A stretch of 64,000 nucleotides of DNA from assembly GCA_934632155.1 (NCBI GenBank), contig CAKTXZ010000001.1, positions 186,001-250,000 of the forward strand. The letters are read 5' to 3'. Made by a program: the position numbers and the translations under genes. The notes under the pieces are model-generated. The model worked only from the letters and a program-made list of their open reading frames with translations. It ran no database searches and was not told the DNA's origin. Shown here piece by piece: positions 1 to 9,428 of the stretch. Each line of letters begins with the position of its first letter. The first letter of the stretch is position 1. Source of the DNA: an uncultured Clostridia bacterium (GTDB taxonomy: Bacteria; Bacillota; Clostridia; Christensenellales; Aristaeellaceae).

Positions 1-234
1 CCGGACGATGGCGGCCTCCGCATGGAAAAGCCGCGCGAAAATACGCTCCAGCGTGTCGCGGCCAATATCGTCGTAGCCGTAGCCGGTCGTGGGCGCGAAA
101 TGCCGCGCGGCCACGTCCTCGGCGTGGAAAGCGTCCAGCACCCGGCGGGTGTTGCGCAGCTCGCTTGCCTCCATGGCGGCGAATACAGGCTGGCAGTCTT
201 GCTCAGCCTGCGCGATCAGGGCTTGAAAATGCAT
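1..234 (-). CDS. Methionine gamma-lyase family (Alr/YnbB-like) protein, N-terminal part
   Basis: Partial gene running off the left edge; 78 codons are visible. The start ATG lies 19 bases inside the end of miaA and has a good GGAGGA ribosome site just upstream, so translation is probably coupled. The visible protein contains RRVLDAFHAEDV followed by TTGYGYDDIGRDTLERIF, which matches the start of the PLP-dependent family annotated as aluminium-resistance or methionine gamma-lyase family protein. In Clostridia this gene is often found next to miaA. The PLP lysine lies outside the window, so the enzyme activity cannot be judged here. Confidence 0.8.
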   Translation of the reverse strand, partial: MHFQALIAQAEQDCQPVFAAMEASELRNTRRVLDAFHAEDVAARHFAPTTGYGYDDIGRDTLERIFARLFHAEAAIVR

Positions 235-1169
235 GGCGTTCCTCCTGCTGCCGCGCGATAACGCGCGATGATTGGCTTAAGATAAACGGACATATCCGGC
301 TGCGCGGGCAGCCATGTGATGCGCGCATCGCGCTGAAACCATGTCAGCTGACGCTTGGCGTAATGCCGCGTGCGCGTTTTGATGAGCTCGGCCGCCTGAC
401 GGACGGTCGCTTCGCCGCGCAGGACGGGCACCATTTCCTTGTAGCCCAAGCCCTGCATGCTCTGCGCCTCGGGCGTTACGCCCGAACGCAGCAGCGCGGC
501 GACTTCCTCGCACAGGCCGTTTTGCAGCATCGCTTCCACGCGCGCGTCCACGCGGGCGTAGAGCGCCTCGCGCGGCCATGCGATGGCATAGAGCTGAAAA
601 GCGTAGGGCGAAGCCTCTGGGCCGGGCATGGACTGCCGGGAGAGCGGCACGCCTGTCAAATCGAGCACCTCCAGCGCGCGTACGACACGGCGCACGTCGT
701 TTTCGTGCAGGCGCGCCGCGGTCGCCGGGTCGCGCGCGGCCAAGAGCGCGTGCAGCGCGCCCTTTCCCTGCGTATCGGCAAGGGCGTGGTATTTTTCCCG
801 GATTTTTTCATCGCCGCCGACTGTGCCGAAACCCATCGGCAGGGAAAGCGCCTGAAGGTAGAGCCCCGTTCCGCCCACGAGCATGGGGCAGGGCAGCGCG
901 TCCAGCAGCGGGCGCGCCGCGTCGGCGTATTGTGTGACGGAAAAGGCGTCCTGAGGCGAAAGCAGGTCGAGCAGATGATGCGGAACCAGCGCGCGCTCCT
1001 GAACGGTTGGCTTGGCGGTGCCCACGTCCATGCCGCGGTAGATCTGCATGGAATCCATGCAAAGAATTTCGGCGTGAAGCGCCTGCGCGAGCGGCAGGGA
1101 GAGCGCGGTTTTTCCGCTGGCGGTCGGGCCGACGACGCCCAGAACCACCTTTTTTGTTCTGTTTTGCAT
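216..1169 (-). CDS. miaA: tRNA dimethylallyltransferase MiaA
   Basis: 317 residues, normal length for MiaA. It transfers a dimethylallyl group to N6 of adenosine 37 in tRNAs that read codons beginning with U, making i6A, the substrate of MiaB, which is encoded upstream in the same operon. The P-loop GPTASGKT is at residues 14-21, followed by the family block DSMQIYRGMDVGTAKP at about 39-54. The tail carries the usual RTRHYAKRQLTWFQRD segment. It starts one base after the mutL stop and overlaps the next gene by 19 bases. Confidence 0.97.
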   Translation of the reverse strand: MQNRTKKVVLGVVGPTASGKTALSLPLAQALHAEILCMDSMQIYRGMDVGTAKPTVQERALVPHHLLDLLSPQDAFSVTQYADAARPLLDALPCPMLVGGTGLYLQALSLPMGFGTVGGDEKIREKYHALADTQGKGALHALLAARDPATAARLHENDVRRVVRALEVLDLTGVPLSRQSMPGPEASPYAFQLYAIAWPREALYARVDARVEAMLQNGLCEEVAALLRSGVTPEAQSMQGLGYKEMVPVLRGEATVRQAAELIKTRTRHYAKRQLTWFQRDARITWLPAQPDMSVYLKPIIARYRAAAGGTPCIFKP

Positions 1170-1170
1170 A

Positions 1171-3153
1171 TCAGCTTTGAATCCGGCGGAAGCGCTTGTC
1201 CAATTCGGTATGGGACAAATGCACCATCAGCGGCCTTCCGTGCGGGCAGGTTGGCGTCACCTTTTGCGCGATCACATCGCGAATCAATTGCAGCACGCTG
1301 TCCATCGGCAGCCTTTCGCCGCCCTTGACCGCGTGCTTGCAGGCCATCTGGATTACGCGGGATGTGCGATCGGCAAGCGGCGCGCCGCTTCCGGCGGCGA
1401 GTTCGTCCAGCGCGTCCGTCAGGCACTGCTGCGCCTGCGGCTGCCCCAGCACGATCGGCACGCCGCGAAGCTGCACCGTGTCCTCGCCAAAGGGGGAAAG
1501 GTCGAAGCCCGCGCGCTGCAGCGCCTCCTGATTATCCTCGTAGGCGGCGTATTCCGTTTTGCTCAGGCGCACGGAAAGCGGAATGAGCAGCGTTTGGCTG
1601 GCGGGCGCAGCGGCGGTTTCACGCATGAATTTCTCATACAGCAACCGTTCATGCACCGCGTGCTGATCGGCCAGCAGCAGCAAATCGCCGTATTCCATGA
1701 TGATATAGGTGTCAAAGGCTACGCCGATCAGCCGCAGGGGCTTTTCCTGAAAACGGCTGGCTACGGCCGCGTCCTCCGTTTGAACGGGCGGGGGGACGGC
1801 TGGGGCTGCCGAAGCGGGCGGCGTGGCAGCGGCGGCGGGCGCGGCTTGTCGAAGGAACCCTTCAGGGAAGACGGGCTGCATGGCGGCGGGACGGGGCGGC
1901 AGCACGGCCGCGGCGCTGTCGCGCATGGCGTGCGCGGCGGGACGGGGGGGCGGCGGCAGGGGAATGCCGGACGCGGGGGCGGGCGGCAGCGGCGTGAAGG
2001 TGGGCAGCGCGCCGTCCTCCGTAAAGGCGGAAAGCGCGAAATTCTGCTTCGCAGAGGGGGCCTGCGTGGGCGAAGCGGCGGGCTCGCTGACCTGAATGCG
2101 GGCGGGGGCGGGCTGCGGCGTTTGGTTCAGAAACATGGGCGGGATGACGGGCGCCTGGTTCGTTTTTTCCAGCGCTTCGTACACCAAAGTCTCGACCGCC
2201 TCGCGCACGGCGCGCTCATCCTGAAAACGAACCTCCCATTTATTGGGGTGAACGTTCACGTCCGCCGCCTCAAAGGGCATGGAAAGATGCAGCACGGCCA
2301 GCGGGAAGCGCCCGATTGTCACGCGCTGGCGGCAGGCGCTTTCCAGCGCGGCGCCCAGCGCCCCGCTTTTCATGGCGCGGCCGTTGAGGAAGAAAAGCTC
2401 GTGCGCGCGGTTGCCGCGCGCGGCGTCGCCCACGCCGACATAGCCCGAAAGCGCCACGCCGTTCATGCAGCCCTCCACGCGCGTCATCAGCCGCAGCGTA
2501 TCGACGCCGTAAACGCTCATGACCGCGCTTTCCAGCTTGCCGTTGCCGGGGCTGAAATAGACGGGCTTTTGATCGGCGGTCAGGCGGAAGGAGATTTCGG
2601 GATGCGAAAGAATCATCCGCGCGATAACCTCGCTGACAGCGGCGGTCTCGGCGGCGGCTTTTTTGAGGAATTTGCGGCGCACCGGCGCGTTATAAAACAG
2701 GTCGCGCACGATAAAGGCCGTGCCCTCGGGGCAGGCTGCGTCCTTGATTTCGCATATTACGCCGCCTTCGTTGCGAACAGCCAAGCCGCTTTCCTGCCCC
2801 CGTGCGCGCGTCAGACATTGCACGCGCGAAACAGCGGCAATGGAGGCCAGCGCCTCGCCGCGAAAGCCCAGCGATTGAACGCCGTACAAATCATCCGCCG
2901 TGGAGATTTTGCTGGTGGCATGGCGGGCAAAGGCCAGCCGGATATCCGATGGCTGAATGCCGCAGCCGTTGTCGGACACGCGAAAGGAGGCGACGCCGCC
3001 CTGCTCGATGGCGACGGTAATGGCGGTCGCGCCTGCGTCCATGCTGTTTTCGACCAGTTCCTTGACGGCGGCTGCGGGACGCTCCACCACCTCGCCCGCT
3101 GCGATTTGCCCGATAACCTCGGGCGATAATGGATGAATATGCCTGATTTCCAT
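1171..3153 (-). CDS. mutL: DNA mismatch repair protein MutL
   Basis: 660 residues. The N-terminal GHKL ATPase is clear: IAAGEVVERP at 18-26, the ELVENSMDAGA block at 32-42 with the catalytic Glu, and GFRGEALASI near 95. The middle (roughly residues 340-460) is a low-complexity linker rich in Pro and Ala. The C-terminal domain has the metal-dependent endonuclease motif DQHAVHERLLYE near residue 492 and a late CPHGRP motif, so this is the nicking type of MutL found in organisms without MutH. It follows mutS after 9 bases, with which it works in methyl-independent mismatch repair. Confidence 0.97.
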   Translation of the reverse strand: MEIRHIHPLSPEVIGQIAAGEVVERPAAAVKELVENSMDAGATAITVAIEQGGVASFRVSDNGCGIQPSDIRLAFARHATSKISTADDLYGVQSLGFRGEALASIAAVSRVQCLTRARGQESGLAVRNEGGVICEIKDAACPEGTAFIVRDLFYNAPVRRKFLKKAAAETAAVSEVIARMILSHPEISFRLTADQKPVYFSPGNGKLESAVMSVYGVDTLRLMTRVEGCMNGVALSGYVGVGDAARGNRAHELFFLNGRAMKSGALGAALESACRQRVTIGRFPLAVLHLSMPFEAADVNVHPNKWEVRFQDERAVREAVETLVYEALEKTNQAPVIPPMFLNQTPQPAPARIQVSEPAASPTQAPSAKQNFALSAFTEDGALPTFTPLPPAPASGIPLPPPPRPAAHAMRDSAAAVLPPRPAAMQPVFPEGFLRQAAPAAAATPPASAAPAVPPPVQTEDAAVASRFQEKPLRLIGVAFDTYIIMEYGDLLLLADQHAVHERLLYEKFMRETAAAPASQTLLIPLSVRLSKTEYAAYEDNQEALQRAGFDLSPFGEDTVQLRGVPIVLGQPQAQQCLTDALDELAAGSGAPLADRTSRVIQMACKHAVKGGERLPMDSVLQLIRDVIAQKVTPTCPHGRPLMVHLSHTELDKRFRRIQS

Positions 3154-3162
3154 GGGTTCTCC

Positions 3163-5760
3163 TTATAGCTTCAGCGCCTTTTCCTTCAGCAGGAACAGCT
3201 TGTTCAGCGCGTCCATGGGCGTCATGGCCAGCACGTCCAGCGCGCGAACCTCCTCGATGAATTCTGTTTTGGAATACTCGAGCATGTCCACCTGCTCGTT
3301 TTTCTTTTTATGCTGCGCGCCCATGATGCTTTGGCCAATGGAATGTACGCCTTCGTTGCTGACCTCCAGCCGCGCCTCAATTTCCTGCGCGCGGGCGACG
3401 ACGGCGCGCGGCACGCCGGCCAGCCGGGCCACGTAGATGCCGAAGCTCTTATCCGCGCCGCCGGGGATGATCTTGCGCAGGAAGATGACCTCCTCGCCAT
3501 GCTCGCGCACCGATACGCAGAAATTGGCGACGCCGTCCAGATGCCCCTCCAGCTCGGAAAGCTCATGATAATGCGTGGCGAACAGCGTTTTCGCGCCGGA
3601 GCGCTGCCTGTCGCACAGGTACTCTACCGCCGACCATGCGATGGCCAGCCCGTCGAAGGTGCTGGTTCCGCGGCCGATTTCATCCAGAACGATAAGGGAT
3701 TTGGCCGTCGCGTTGCGCAGGATGTAGGCCATCTCGCTCATCTCCACCATAAAGGTGGATTGCCCCGTGGCCAGATCGTCCGATGCGCCGACGCGCGTGA
3801 ACACGCCGTCCACCAGGCAGATTTTTGCCTGCCGCGCGGGAACGAAGGAGCCCATGTGCGCCATCAGCGTAATCAGCGCGACCTGACGCATATAGGTGCT
3901 CTTGCCCGCCATGTTCGGGCCGGTGATGATCTGCATCCGGCGCGCCTCGGGGTCAAGATGCGTGTCGTTGGGCACGAAGGACATATCCGGCATGCCGGCC
4001 TCCACCACGGGGTGCCGGCCGTCCAGAATATCGATGCAGCCGTCGTCGGTTATTTCCGGGCGTGTGTAATTGTTTACCAGCGCCACGCGCGCCAGCGACA
4101 GCAGCGCGTCCAGCGTCTTATACGCCATGGCGGTGGATTGCAGCGCGGCGATATTGTTGGCAATCTCGGCGCGCACGTTTTCAAACAGCGCGATTTCAAG
4201 CTTCGCCGCCTGCTCCTGCGCGCCGGTCAGCCTGCTTTCGATTTCGCGAAGCTCGTCGGTGGTGAAGCGCTCCGCGTTGGCCAGCGTCTGGCGGCGCTGA
4301 TAGCGCAGCGGCACCAGATTGTAGTAGGACTTGGTGACCTCGATATAATAGCCGAACACGCGGTTATACTGGATGCGAAGGTTTTTAATGCCGGTCTCCT
4401 GACGCTCGCGCGCCTCCAAGTCCAGCAGCCATTGCTTTCCGTCCGTTCCGGCGCGGCGAAGGTCGTCCAGCTCCCGGCTGTAGCCCTCGCGAATGACGCC
4501 GCCGTCGGAGAGAAGCAGCGGCGCGTCGGGCGAAATGGCGCTCTTTAGCATGTCGCGCAGCGCCGGCAGCGGGTTGAGCATATCCTGCAGGAAGGAAAGC
4601 GCGTCGCTTCCTACCCCGGCCAGCAGAGCCAGTACGTCCGGCGCCTGCTCCAGCGACCTTAGCAGCGCCAGACAGTCGCGCGGCCCCAGCGAGCGGTAGG
4701 AAACCTTGGCCAGCAGCCGCTCCATATCGTAAACCTGCGTCAGCTTTTCACGCAGCGCCTCGGCCAGCACATGGTTGGCATACAGCGCCTCCACCGCGTT
4801 CAGCCGCGCGTTGATTTTTTCCCGGCTCAGCAGCGGCTTTTCCACCCACGCGCGCAGCAGCCGCCCGCCCATGGCGGTGGCCGTCTGATCGAGAATGGAC
4901 AGGAGCGAGCCCTTAGCCGTCCGCCCGCGGATGGATTCGGTCAATTCCAGATTGCGCCGCGTGGCCGCGTCAAGCGTCATGGCGTCGCCCTTTTCCAGAA
5001 TACGCAGCGCGGCGATATGCTTCAGGGAATTCTTTTGCGTTTCGTTCAGATAACGCATCAGCGCGCCCGCCGCGGCGGCGGCGACGGAAAGCGACGCGTC
5101 CAGCCCCAGCGCAATCAGGGAATGCACGCCGAAATGCTTCAGCAGCGTTTCACGTGCGTTTTGGGCCTGAAATGCGGCGGCGGTGAAGGCGTGGGGGGCG
5201 ATGGCGGCGCAGGGCGCGACGAAATCGACGTCGTTGGTGATGATTTCCCCCGGACTCATGGCGGCAAGCGCGGCCTTGAGCGCGGAGGGCTCGGCGGGCA
5301 GCTGCTGCGCGGAGAATTCGCCCGTGGAAACGTCGCAGAAGCTGACCCCGGCACGCTTTCCGTTGACGCAGACGCAGCAAAGGTAATTGTTGCGCTTTTC
5401 GCCGATCATGGCGGAATCGGTCAGCGTTCCGGGCGTGACGATGCGGATGACGTCGCGGTCAACCAGCCCCCTGGCCAACGCCGGATCCTCCATCTGCTCG
5501 CCGATGGCGACGCGATAGCCCTTTTCAACCAGCCGGGCGATATAAGCGTCCACCGCGTGGTGCGGCACGCCGCACATGGGCGCGCGCTCCGCGAGGCCGC
5601 AATCCTTGCCGGTCAGGGTCAATTCCAGCTCGCGGCTCGCGGTCAGCGCGTCGTCAAAGAACATTTCATAAAAATCGCCCACGCGGAAGAAAAGCAGCGT
5701 GTCGGGGTTTTGCTCCTTGAGACGCATGTATTGCTGCATCATGGGGGAGAGGTTGGCCAT
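3163..5760 (-). CDS. mutS: DNA mismatch recognition protein MutS
   Basis: 865 residues, standard MutS1 length. The mismatch-probing Phe-X-Glu motif is present as F30-Y-E32 in the mismatch-binding domain. The ATPase has a Walker A GPNMAGKST at about 613-621, a Walker B LIVLDEIGRGTSTFDG, and the dimer-interface THYHEL. The tail is a short helix-turn-helix region. The start ATG is followed by the typical family opening (MxQYxxxK). It sits between the YlbF-like gene (35-base gap) and mutL (9-base gap). Confidence 0.98.
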   Translation of the reverse strand: MANLSPMMQQYMRLKEQNPDTLLFFRVGDFYEMFFDDALTASRELELTLTGKDCGLAERAPMCGVPHHAVDAYIARLVEKGYRVAIGEQMEDPALARGLVDRDVIRIVTPGTLTDSAMIGEKRNNYLCCVCVNGKRAGVSFCDVSTGEFSAQQLPAEPSALKAALAAMSPGEIITNDVDFVAPCAAIAPHAFTAAAFQAQNARETLLKHFGVHSLIALGLDASLSVAAAAAGALMRYLNETQKNSLKHIAALRILEKGDAMTLDAATRRNLELTESIRGRTAKGSLLSILDQTATAMGGRLLRAWVEKPLLSREKINARLNAVEALYANHVLAEALREKLTQVYDMERLLAKVSYRSLGPRDCLALLRSLEQAPDVLALLAGVGSDALSFLQDMLNPLPALRDMLKSAISPDAPLLLSDGGVIREGYSRELDDLRRAGTDGKQWLLDLEARERQETGIKNLRIQYNRVFGYYIEVTKSYYNLVPLRYQRRQTLANAERFTTDELREIESRLTGAQEQAAKLEIALFENVRAEIANNIAALQSTAMAYKTLDALLSLARVALVNNYTRPEITDDGCIDILDGRHPVVEAGMPDMSFVPNDTHLDPEARRMQIITGPNMAGKSTYMRQVALITLMAHMGSFVPARQAKICLVDGVFTRVGASDDLATGQSTFMVEMSEMAYILRNATAKSLIVLDEIGRGTSTFDGLAIAWSAVEYLCDRQRSGAKTLFATHYHELSELEGHLDGVANFCVSVREHGEEVIFLRKIIPGGADKSFGIYVARLAGVPRAVVARAQEIEARLEVSNEGVHSIGQSIMGAQHKKKNEQVDMLEYSKTEFIEEVRALDVLAMTPMDALNKLFLLKEKALKL

Positions 5761-5795
5761 GGGCGCGACGCTCCTTTTGTGTCAGTTTCGGGGGA

Positions 5796-6191
5796 TCAAT
5801 GGCGGCAATGTCCGCCGCAGCCGCTGCAATCGCCGCTGCAGCCCGCGCTGCCGGGCGAAAGCACCTTGGAAAGCTCGCTGTTGACCTGCTGCATCATGGC
5901 GGTAAAGGCGTTGCGCGCTTGCCGCATGGCCTTGGCCAGCGGGAAATTCTTGATTTCCTCCTGAATTTCTTCCATTTCGCGGGTCAACGCGCCCATCTGA
6001 TCGAAATCGGGGGTTTCCTGCATGGAAATATCTTCGATTCGCTGATGCGCCTCGTTGTAGCGCGCATATGCGGCAACGATTTCCTCATCCTGCGCGGCGG
6101 CCTCCTCCGCAGCGCGCATGGAGATGTATTCGGGAGAATGGGCGATTTCTGCGGCAAGCGCCTGCGCCCTTTCGATAACGGCTTGATTCAT
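5796..6191 (-). CDS. YlbF/YmcA family protein with Cys-rich tail
   Basis: 131 residues. The helical body (about 1-110) has the YlbF-family pattern: an N-terminal helix (ERAQALAAEI), an acidic middle helix and a C-terminal LAKAMRQARNAFTAMMQQVN helix. In Bacillus, YlbF, YmcA and YaaT form a complex that carries Fe-S clusters and influences RNase Y. Here the last 20 residues hold the motif CSGDCSGCGGHC, four Cys plus nearby His, which could bind a cluster or metal. It sits directly downstream of miaB (6-base gap) and upstream of mutS. Family assignment is by pattern; function here is unproven. Confidence 0.8.
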   Translation of the reverse strand: MNQAVIERAQALAAEIAHSPEYISMRAAEEAAAQDEEIVAAYARYNEAHQRIEDISMQETPDFDQMGALTREMEEIQEEIKNFPLAKAMRQARNAFTAMMQQVNSELSKVLSPGSAGCSGDCSGCGGHCRH

Positions 6192-6197
6192 GATGCT

Positions 6198-7610
6198 TTA
6201 CGCTCCTTCCACAATTTGGCCGCGCAGGGTCGTTTTGCTGGCGGCGGTGATTTCAACGGGCACGATTCGCCCGATCAGATCGGGCGTTCCCGCGAAATTG
6301 ACGCTGATGTTGCGCGAGCATTTGCCGGTCAGCTGGCGTTCGCTGCGGCGGGACGTGCCGGTGACCAGCACGCTTTCGCGCGTACCGACCAGCGCGGAAA
6401 AGTTTTGCCGGGTCATTTCGTCCTGCAGGGCAATCAGGCGCTGAATGCGTTCGGTGGCGACGGCGGGGTCGATGCGGCCGGGCATTTCAGCGGCGCGCGT
6501 GCCGGTGCGCGGGCTGTAGATGAAGGTAAACGCGCTGTCCCATCGCGCGCTGCGGCAAAGCGCAAGCGTTTCCTCAAACTCGGCTTCCGTTTCGCCCGGG
6601 AAAGCGACGATCAGGTCGGTCGTAACGCCGATTGCGGGCGCGGCGGCGCGAATCTTCGCCAGCTTTTCCAGATACTGCTCCCATGTGTAACGGCGGTTCA
6701 TCGCGGCCAGCACGCGGTTGCTGCCCGACTGCACCGGCAGGTGCAGATGACGGCAAAGCGCGGGATTATGCGCCATTTCGTCGATCAGCTCGTCCGAAAG
6801 ATCCTTGGGATGGCTGGTCATGAAACGAACGCGCGGAATGCCCGTCTGCGCGACGCGGCGCAGCAGCTGCGGAAAGGTAACGCCGCCGGGCATATCGTTG
6901 CCGTAGGAATTGACGTTCTGCCCCAGCAGCATAATTTCCTGAACGCCCTGCCGCTGTAAGGCTTCCACCTCGCGCAGAATATCATCCGCCGTGCGGGAAC
7001 GCTCACGCCCGCGCACGTAGGGCACGATGCAGTAGGAGCAGAAATTGTTGCAGCCGTACATGATCGTGACATACGCCTGAAACGGCGAATCACGGCGAAT
7101 GGGCAGCCCTTCGATCAGCGTGGATTGCTCGCCGGGAACGGAAACGACGCGGCGGCGCGTTTCCACCGCGCGCAGCAGCAGCTCGGGCAGCTGATGCATA
7201 TTGCCCGTGCCGAAGGCGACGTCGATAAAGGGATACTGGCGCAGGATTTTTTCAGCCATGCCGGGCTCCTGCACCATGCAGCCGCACACGCCGATGAGCA
7301 TGTCCGGGCGCTCCTTTTTGATTTCCTTGAGCCATGTTACGTTGCCCAGCGCCTTACGCTCGGCATTGTCACGGATGCAGCAGGTGTTGTGCAGCACAAA
7401 ATCCGCTTCCTCGCGCGCGGCGGCGGGGCGCATGCCCATGTCGTCCAGCATGCCGGCCAGCTTTTCGGAATCATGCGCGTTCATTTGGCAGCCGTAGGTG
7501 ACGATGTAATAGGTTTCCGGCCGGCGCGTCAGGGCGGAAAATTCTGCGGAAAACGCGCGCTGGGCGGCGATTTCCGCAGGGGAAACGCGGATGGTTTCTT
7601 CTTTCAGCAT
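6198..7610 (-). CDS. miaB: tRNA-2-methylthio-N6-dimethylallyladenosine synthase MiaB
   Basis: 470 residues. This radical SAM methylthiotransferase converts i6A37 to ms2i6A37, the step after MiaA. The N-terminal UPF0004 domain supplies three cluster cysteines (TYGCQMN, NTCCIRDNAE and GVCGCM). The radical SAM motif is CNNFCSYCIVPYVRGRE, near residue 187, and a TRAM-like tail ends the protein. I chose the ATG at 7610 (MLKEETIRV) because GAGGAAAA lies just upstream; a 15-residue extension has no ribosome site. Its start overlaps the end of the RNase E/G gene by 7 bases. Confidence 0.96.
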   Translation of the reverse strand: MLKEETIRVSPAEIAAQRAFSAEFSALTRRPETYYIVTYGCQMNAHDSEKLAGMLDDMGMRPAAAREEADFVLHNTCCIRDNAERKALGNVTWLKEIKKERPDMLIGVCGCMVQEPGMAEKILRQYPFIDVAFGTGNMHQLPELLLRAVETRRRVVSVPGEQSTLIEGLPIRRDSPFQAYVTIMYGCNNFCSYCIVPYVRGRERSRTADDILREVEALQRQGVQEIMLLGQNVNSYGNDMPGGVTFPQLLRRVAQTGIPRVRFMTSHPKDLSDELIDEMAHNPALCRHLHLPVQSGSNRVLAAMNRRYTWEQYLEKLAKIRAAAPAIGVTTDLIVAFPGETEAEFEETLALCRSARWDSAFTFIYSPRTGTRAAEMPGRIDPAVATERIQRLIALQDEMTRQNFSALVGTRESVLVTGTSRRSERQLTGKCSRNISVNFAGTPDLIGRIVPVEITAASKTTLRGQIVEGA

Positions 7611-8752
7611 GTGATTTTTTCCTCGTTCAGGCCCGTGCCGTGGCAGCATGGGCAAAGTGTCAGGGGCGCGAAGGCGTCCTCGGTTTTTTTGCGGGTCAGC
7701 TCCATCAGGCCAAGCGACGTAAAGCCGTGCACAACGGTTTTAACCGGATCGTCCGCCAGCGCCTCCTGCATGGCGGCCAGCACGGCCTCCCGGCTGGCGG
7801 GCTGCTGCATATCGACGAAATCCACCAGGATGATGCCGCCCATGCGCCGCAGCCGCATCAGCCGCGCGATTTCCTGCGCCGCTTCGCGGTTGAGCTTGAG
7901 AAAGGTGGCCTCCGTGCCGGTTTTGCCGCCGGTGAATTTACCGCTGTTCACATCGATAACCGTCAGCGCCTCCGTCCGGTCGACAACCAAAAAGCCGCCG
8001 CAATCCAGCCAAACCTTTCGCCGAAAGGATTTTTCCAGCTGTGCGCGCACATGATACAGTTCGAAGGGGCTTTGCGCGTAGCGCACCGGCATGGGCAGCC
8101 CGGCGCAGGCCTCCGGCGCGTTGGTCAGCGCTTCCTCGATTGCGCCGCGCTCGTTACGCATCAGGTGCGTCAGCTCGCTGTCGCGGGCGCGCAGCAGGCG
8201 CGGCTCGCACCCCGCGGCGGCGGTTTCCAGCAGGCGCTCCCATTCTACCTTCAGGCGGTCGGCCTCTGCGGCGACGTCCTCCTCCTGCGCGGCGACGCTT
8301 TCGTTTCGCATAATCACGCCCATGCCGGGCGGGCAGATTGCCTGCGCGAGGGGCTTCATGCGCGCGCGTTCCTCAGCGGTCATGCGCTTGGAATAGGCGA
8401 TGCCGTGCGACATGGGGGCAAGCAGGCAGTAGCGTCCCGCCAGCGTGACGTCGCATGTCAGATAGGCGTCCTTTTCGCCGATGGGCGGGCGCTTGATCTG
8501 CACCAGCAGCCGATCGCCGGAATGGGGGCGGACAGGGCATTCGGCGAAGGGCAGAAAGCCCATTGCGTCCTTTCCAAGCCGCACAAAGGCCGCTTCAATG
8601 CCCTTGACAATGCGATCCACTACGCCCAGATAAATGTTTTCCGCCGCCAGCGGCCCGGCGGGCGCGTCGTGGCAAAAGGCCGTCAGGCGTTTGTCGTTCA
8701 CCAGCGCGATGGCCAGCCCGTCCTCCTGCGCCTCGATCAGCAGCCGCTTCAT
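7604..8752 (-). CDS. rng: Ribonuclease E/G family protein
   Basis: 382 residues, a compact member without the C-terminal scaffold of RNase E. A short S1-like RNA-binding part near residues 30-105 precedes the catalytic DNase I-like subdomain. The two Mg-binding aspartates are in VIDVNSGKFTGG and ILVDFVDM, and the zinc-link CPCC with CHGTG is at the C-terminus. The ATG at 8752 overlaps the stop of the preceding gene as ATGA. The family cleaves single-stranded 5'-monophosphate RNA in rRNA maturation and mRNA decay. In Clostridia it commonly follows the TIGR03960/TIGR03936 pair, as here. Confidence 0.92.
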   Translation of the reverse strand: MKRLLIEAQEDGLAIALVNDKRLTAFCHDAPAGPLAAENIYLGVVDRIVKGIEAAFVRLGKDAMGFLPFAECPVRPHSGDRLLVQIKRPPIGEKDAYLTCDVTLAGRYCLLAPMSHGIAYSKRMTAEERARMKPLAQAICPPGMGVIMRNESVAAQEEDVAAEADRLKVEWERLLETAAAGCEPRLLRARDSELTHLMRNERGAIEEALTNAPEACAGLPMPVRYAQSPFELYHVRAQLEKSFRRKVWLDCGGFLVVDRTEALTVIDVNSGKFTGGKTGTEATFLKLNREAAQEIARLMRLRRMGGIILVDFVDMQQPASREAVLAAMQEALADDPVKTVVHGFTSLGLMELTRKKTEDAFAPLTLCPCCHGTGLNEEKITC

Positions 8753-9411
8753 CGCGTCTCCAGCGGCACGAGCCCCTGCGCGCTTTCGGCCAGCAGCATC
8801 ATGCGGGTAATCAGCGTGCGCGGCCGCGGAACGCCTGCGAAGGCGAACAGCGCGTCCAGCAGCAGGTCGGGCTTGCAGGTGGCCTTCTCGCACAGCGCCA
8901 GCGTCATGCACAGCGTGTCGCCCTCCAGCGCCAGATCGTAGATCATGGGGCGAATGTCGCAGGGCTTTTCGCCGGATTTGGTTTTGCGAATGGCAGGGAT
9001 TTCCTTTTGTGCCAGAAAAGCGGAAACGGCCTCCGCCAGCCCTTCGGGCATGTTGAACAGCTTGGCGCGATAATGCGCGGCGGCAAGCTGCGCCATGGGA
9101 GCCGGATGGGTATCCTCAACCGCCCGGGCGGCGACGCAGGGCAAATCGGGCGGCAGCGCGGCGGAAAGCTTTTCGGTAAATTCCCGCGTCGTTACGTCCT
9201 TTGCCAAGGGCACCTCCATAATTTCGCGCTTTCCCGGCATGCCGACGGACAGCGGCGCGGCGAAGGTGAGCAGAATATGGGGATTAAAGCCCTGCGAATA
9301 GCGCAGCGGCAGATTGCTTCTGCGCAGCGCGCGCTGCATGGCGCGCATTAAATCCAAATGGCCGATAAAGCGCAGCCGGGGGGATTTTTCAAACACGACG
9401 AGCATTTTCAT
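8749..9411 (-). CDS. TIGR03936 family (DUF2344) radical SAM-associated protein
   Basis: 220 residues. It opens with FEKSPRLRFIGHLDLMRAMQRALRR and YSQGFNPH, the hallmark of the DUF2344 family that accompanies TIGR03960 radical SAM enzymes; in some species the two are fused. No catalytic motif is visible. It is 17 bases after the TIGR03960 gene and overlaps the RNase E/G start by 4 bases. The pair is thought to act in RNA modification because of its neighbours, but the reaction is not established. Confidence 0.93.
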   Translation of the reverse strand: MKMLVVFEKSPRLRFIGHLDLMRAMQRALRRSNLPLRYSQGFNPHILLTFAAPLSVGMPGKREIMEVPLAKDVTTREFTEKLSAALPPDLPCVAARAVEDTHPAPMAQLAAAHYRAKLFNMPEGLAEAVSAFLAQKEIPAIRKTKSGEKPCDIRPMIYDLALEGDTLCMTLALCEKATCKPDLLLDALFAFAGVPRPRTLITRMMLLAESAQGLVPLETR

Positions 9412-9428
9412 TTTTTCAATCCCTCCTG

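Noticed and set aside
1780..2130. GC-rich low-complexity tract resembling a tandem repeat
   Set aside because: It is the Pro/Ala linker of MutL, with no regular period.
1177..3129. Long open frame on the plus strand opposite mutL
   Set aside because: Exactly antisense to mutL, repetitive Gly/Arg-rich product with no family features; a by-product of high GC codon use.
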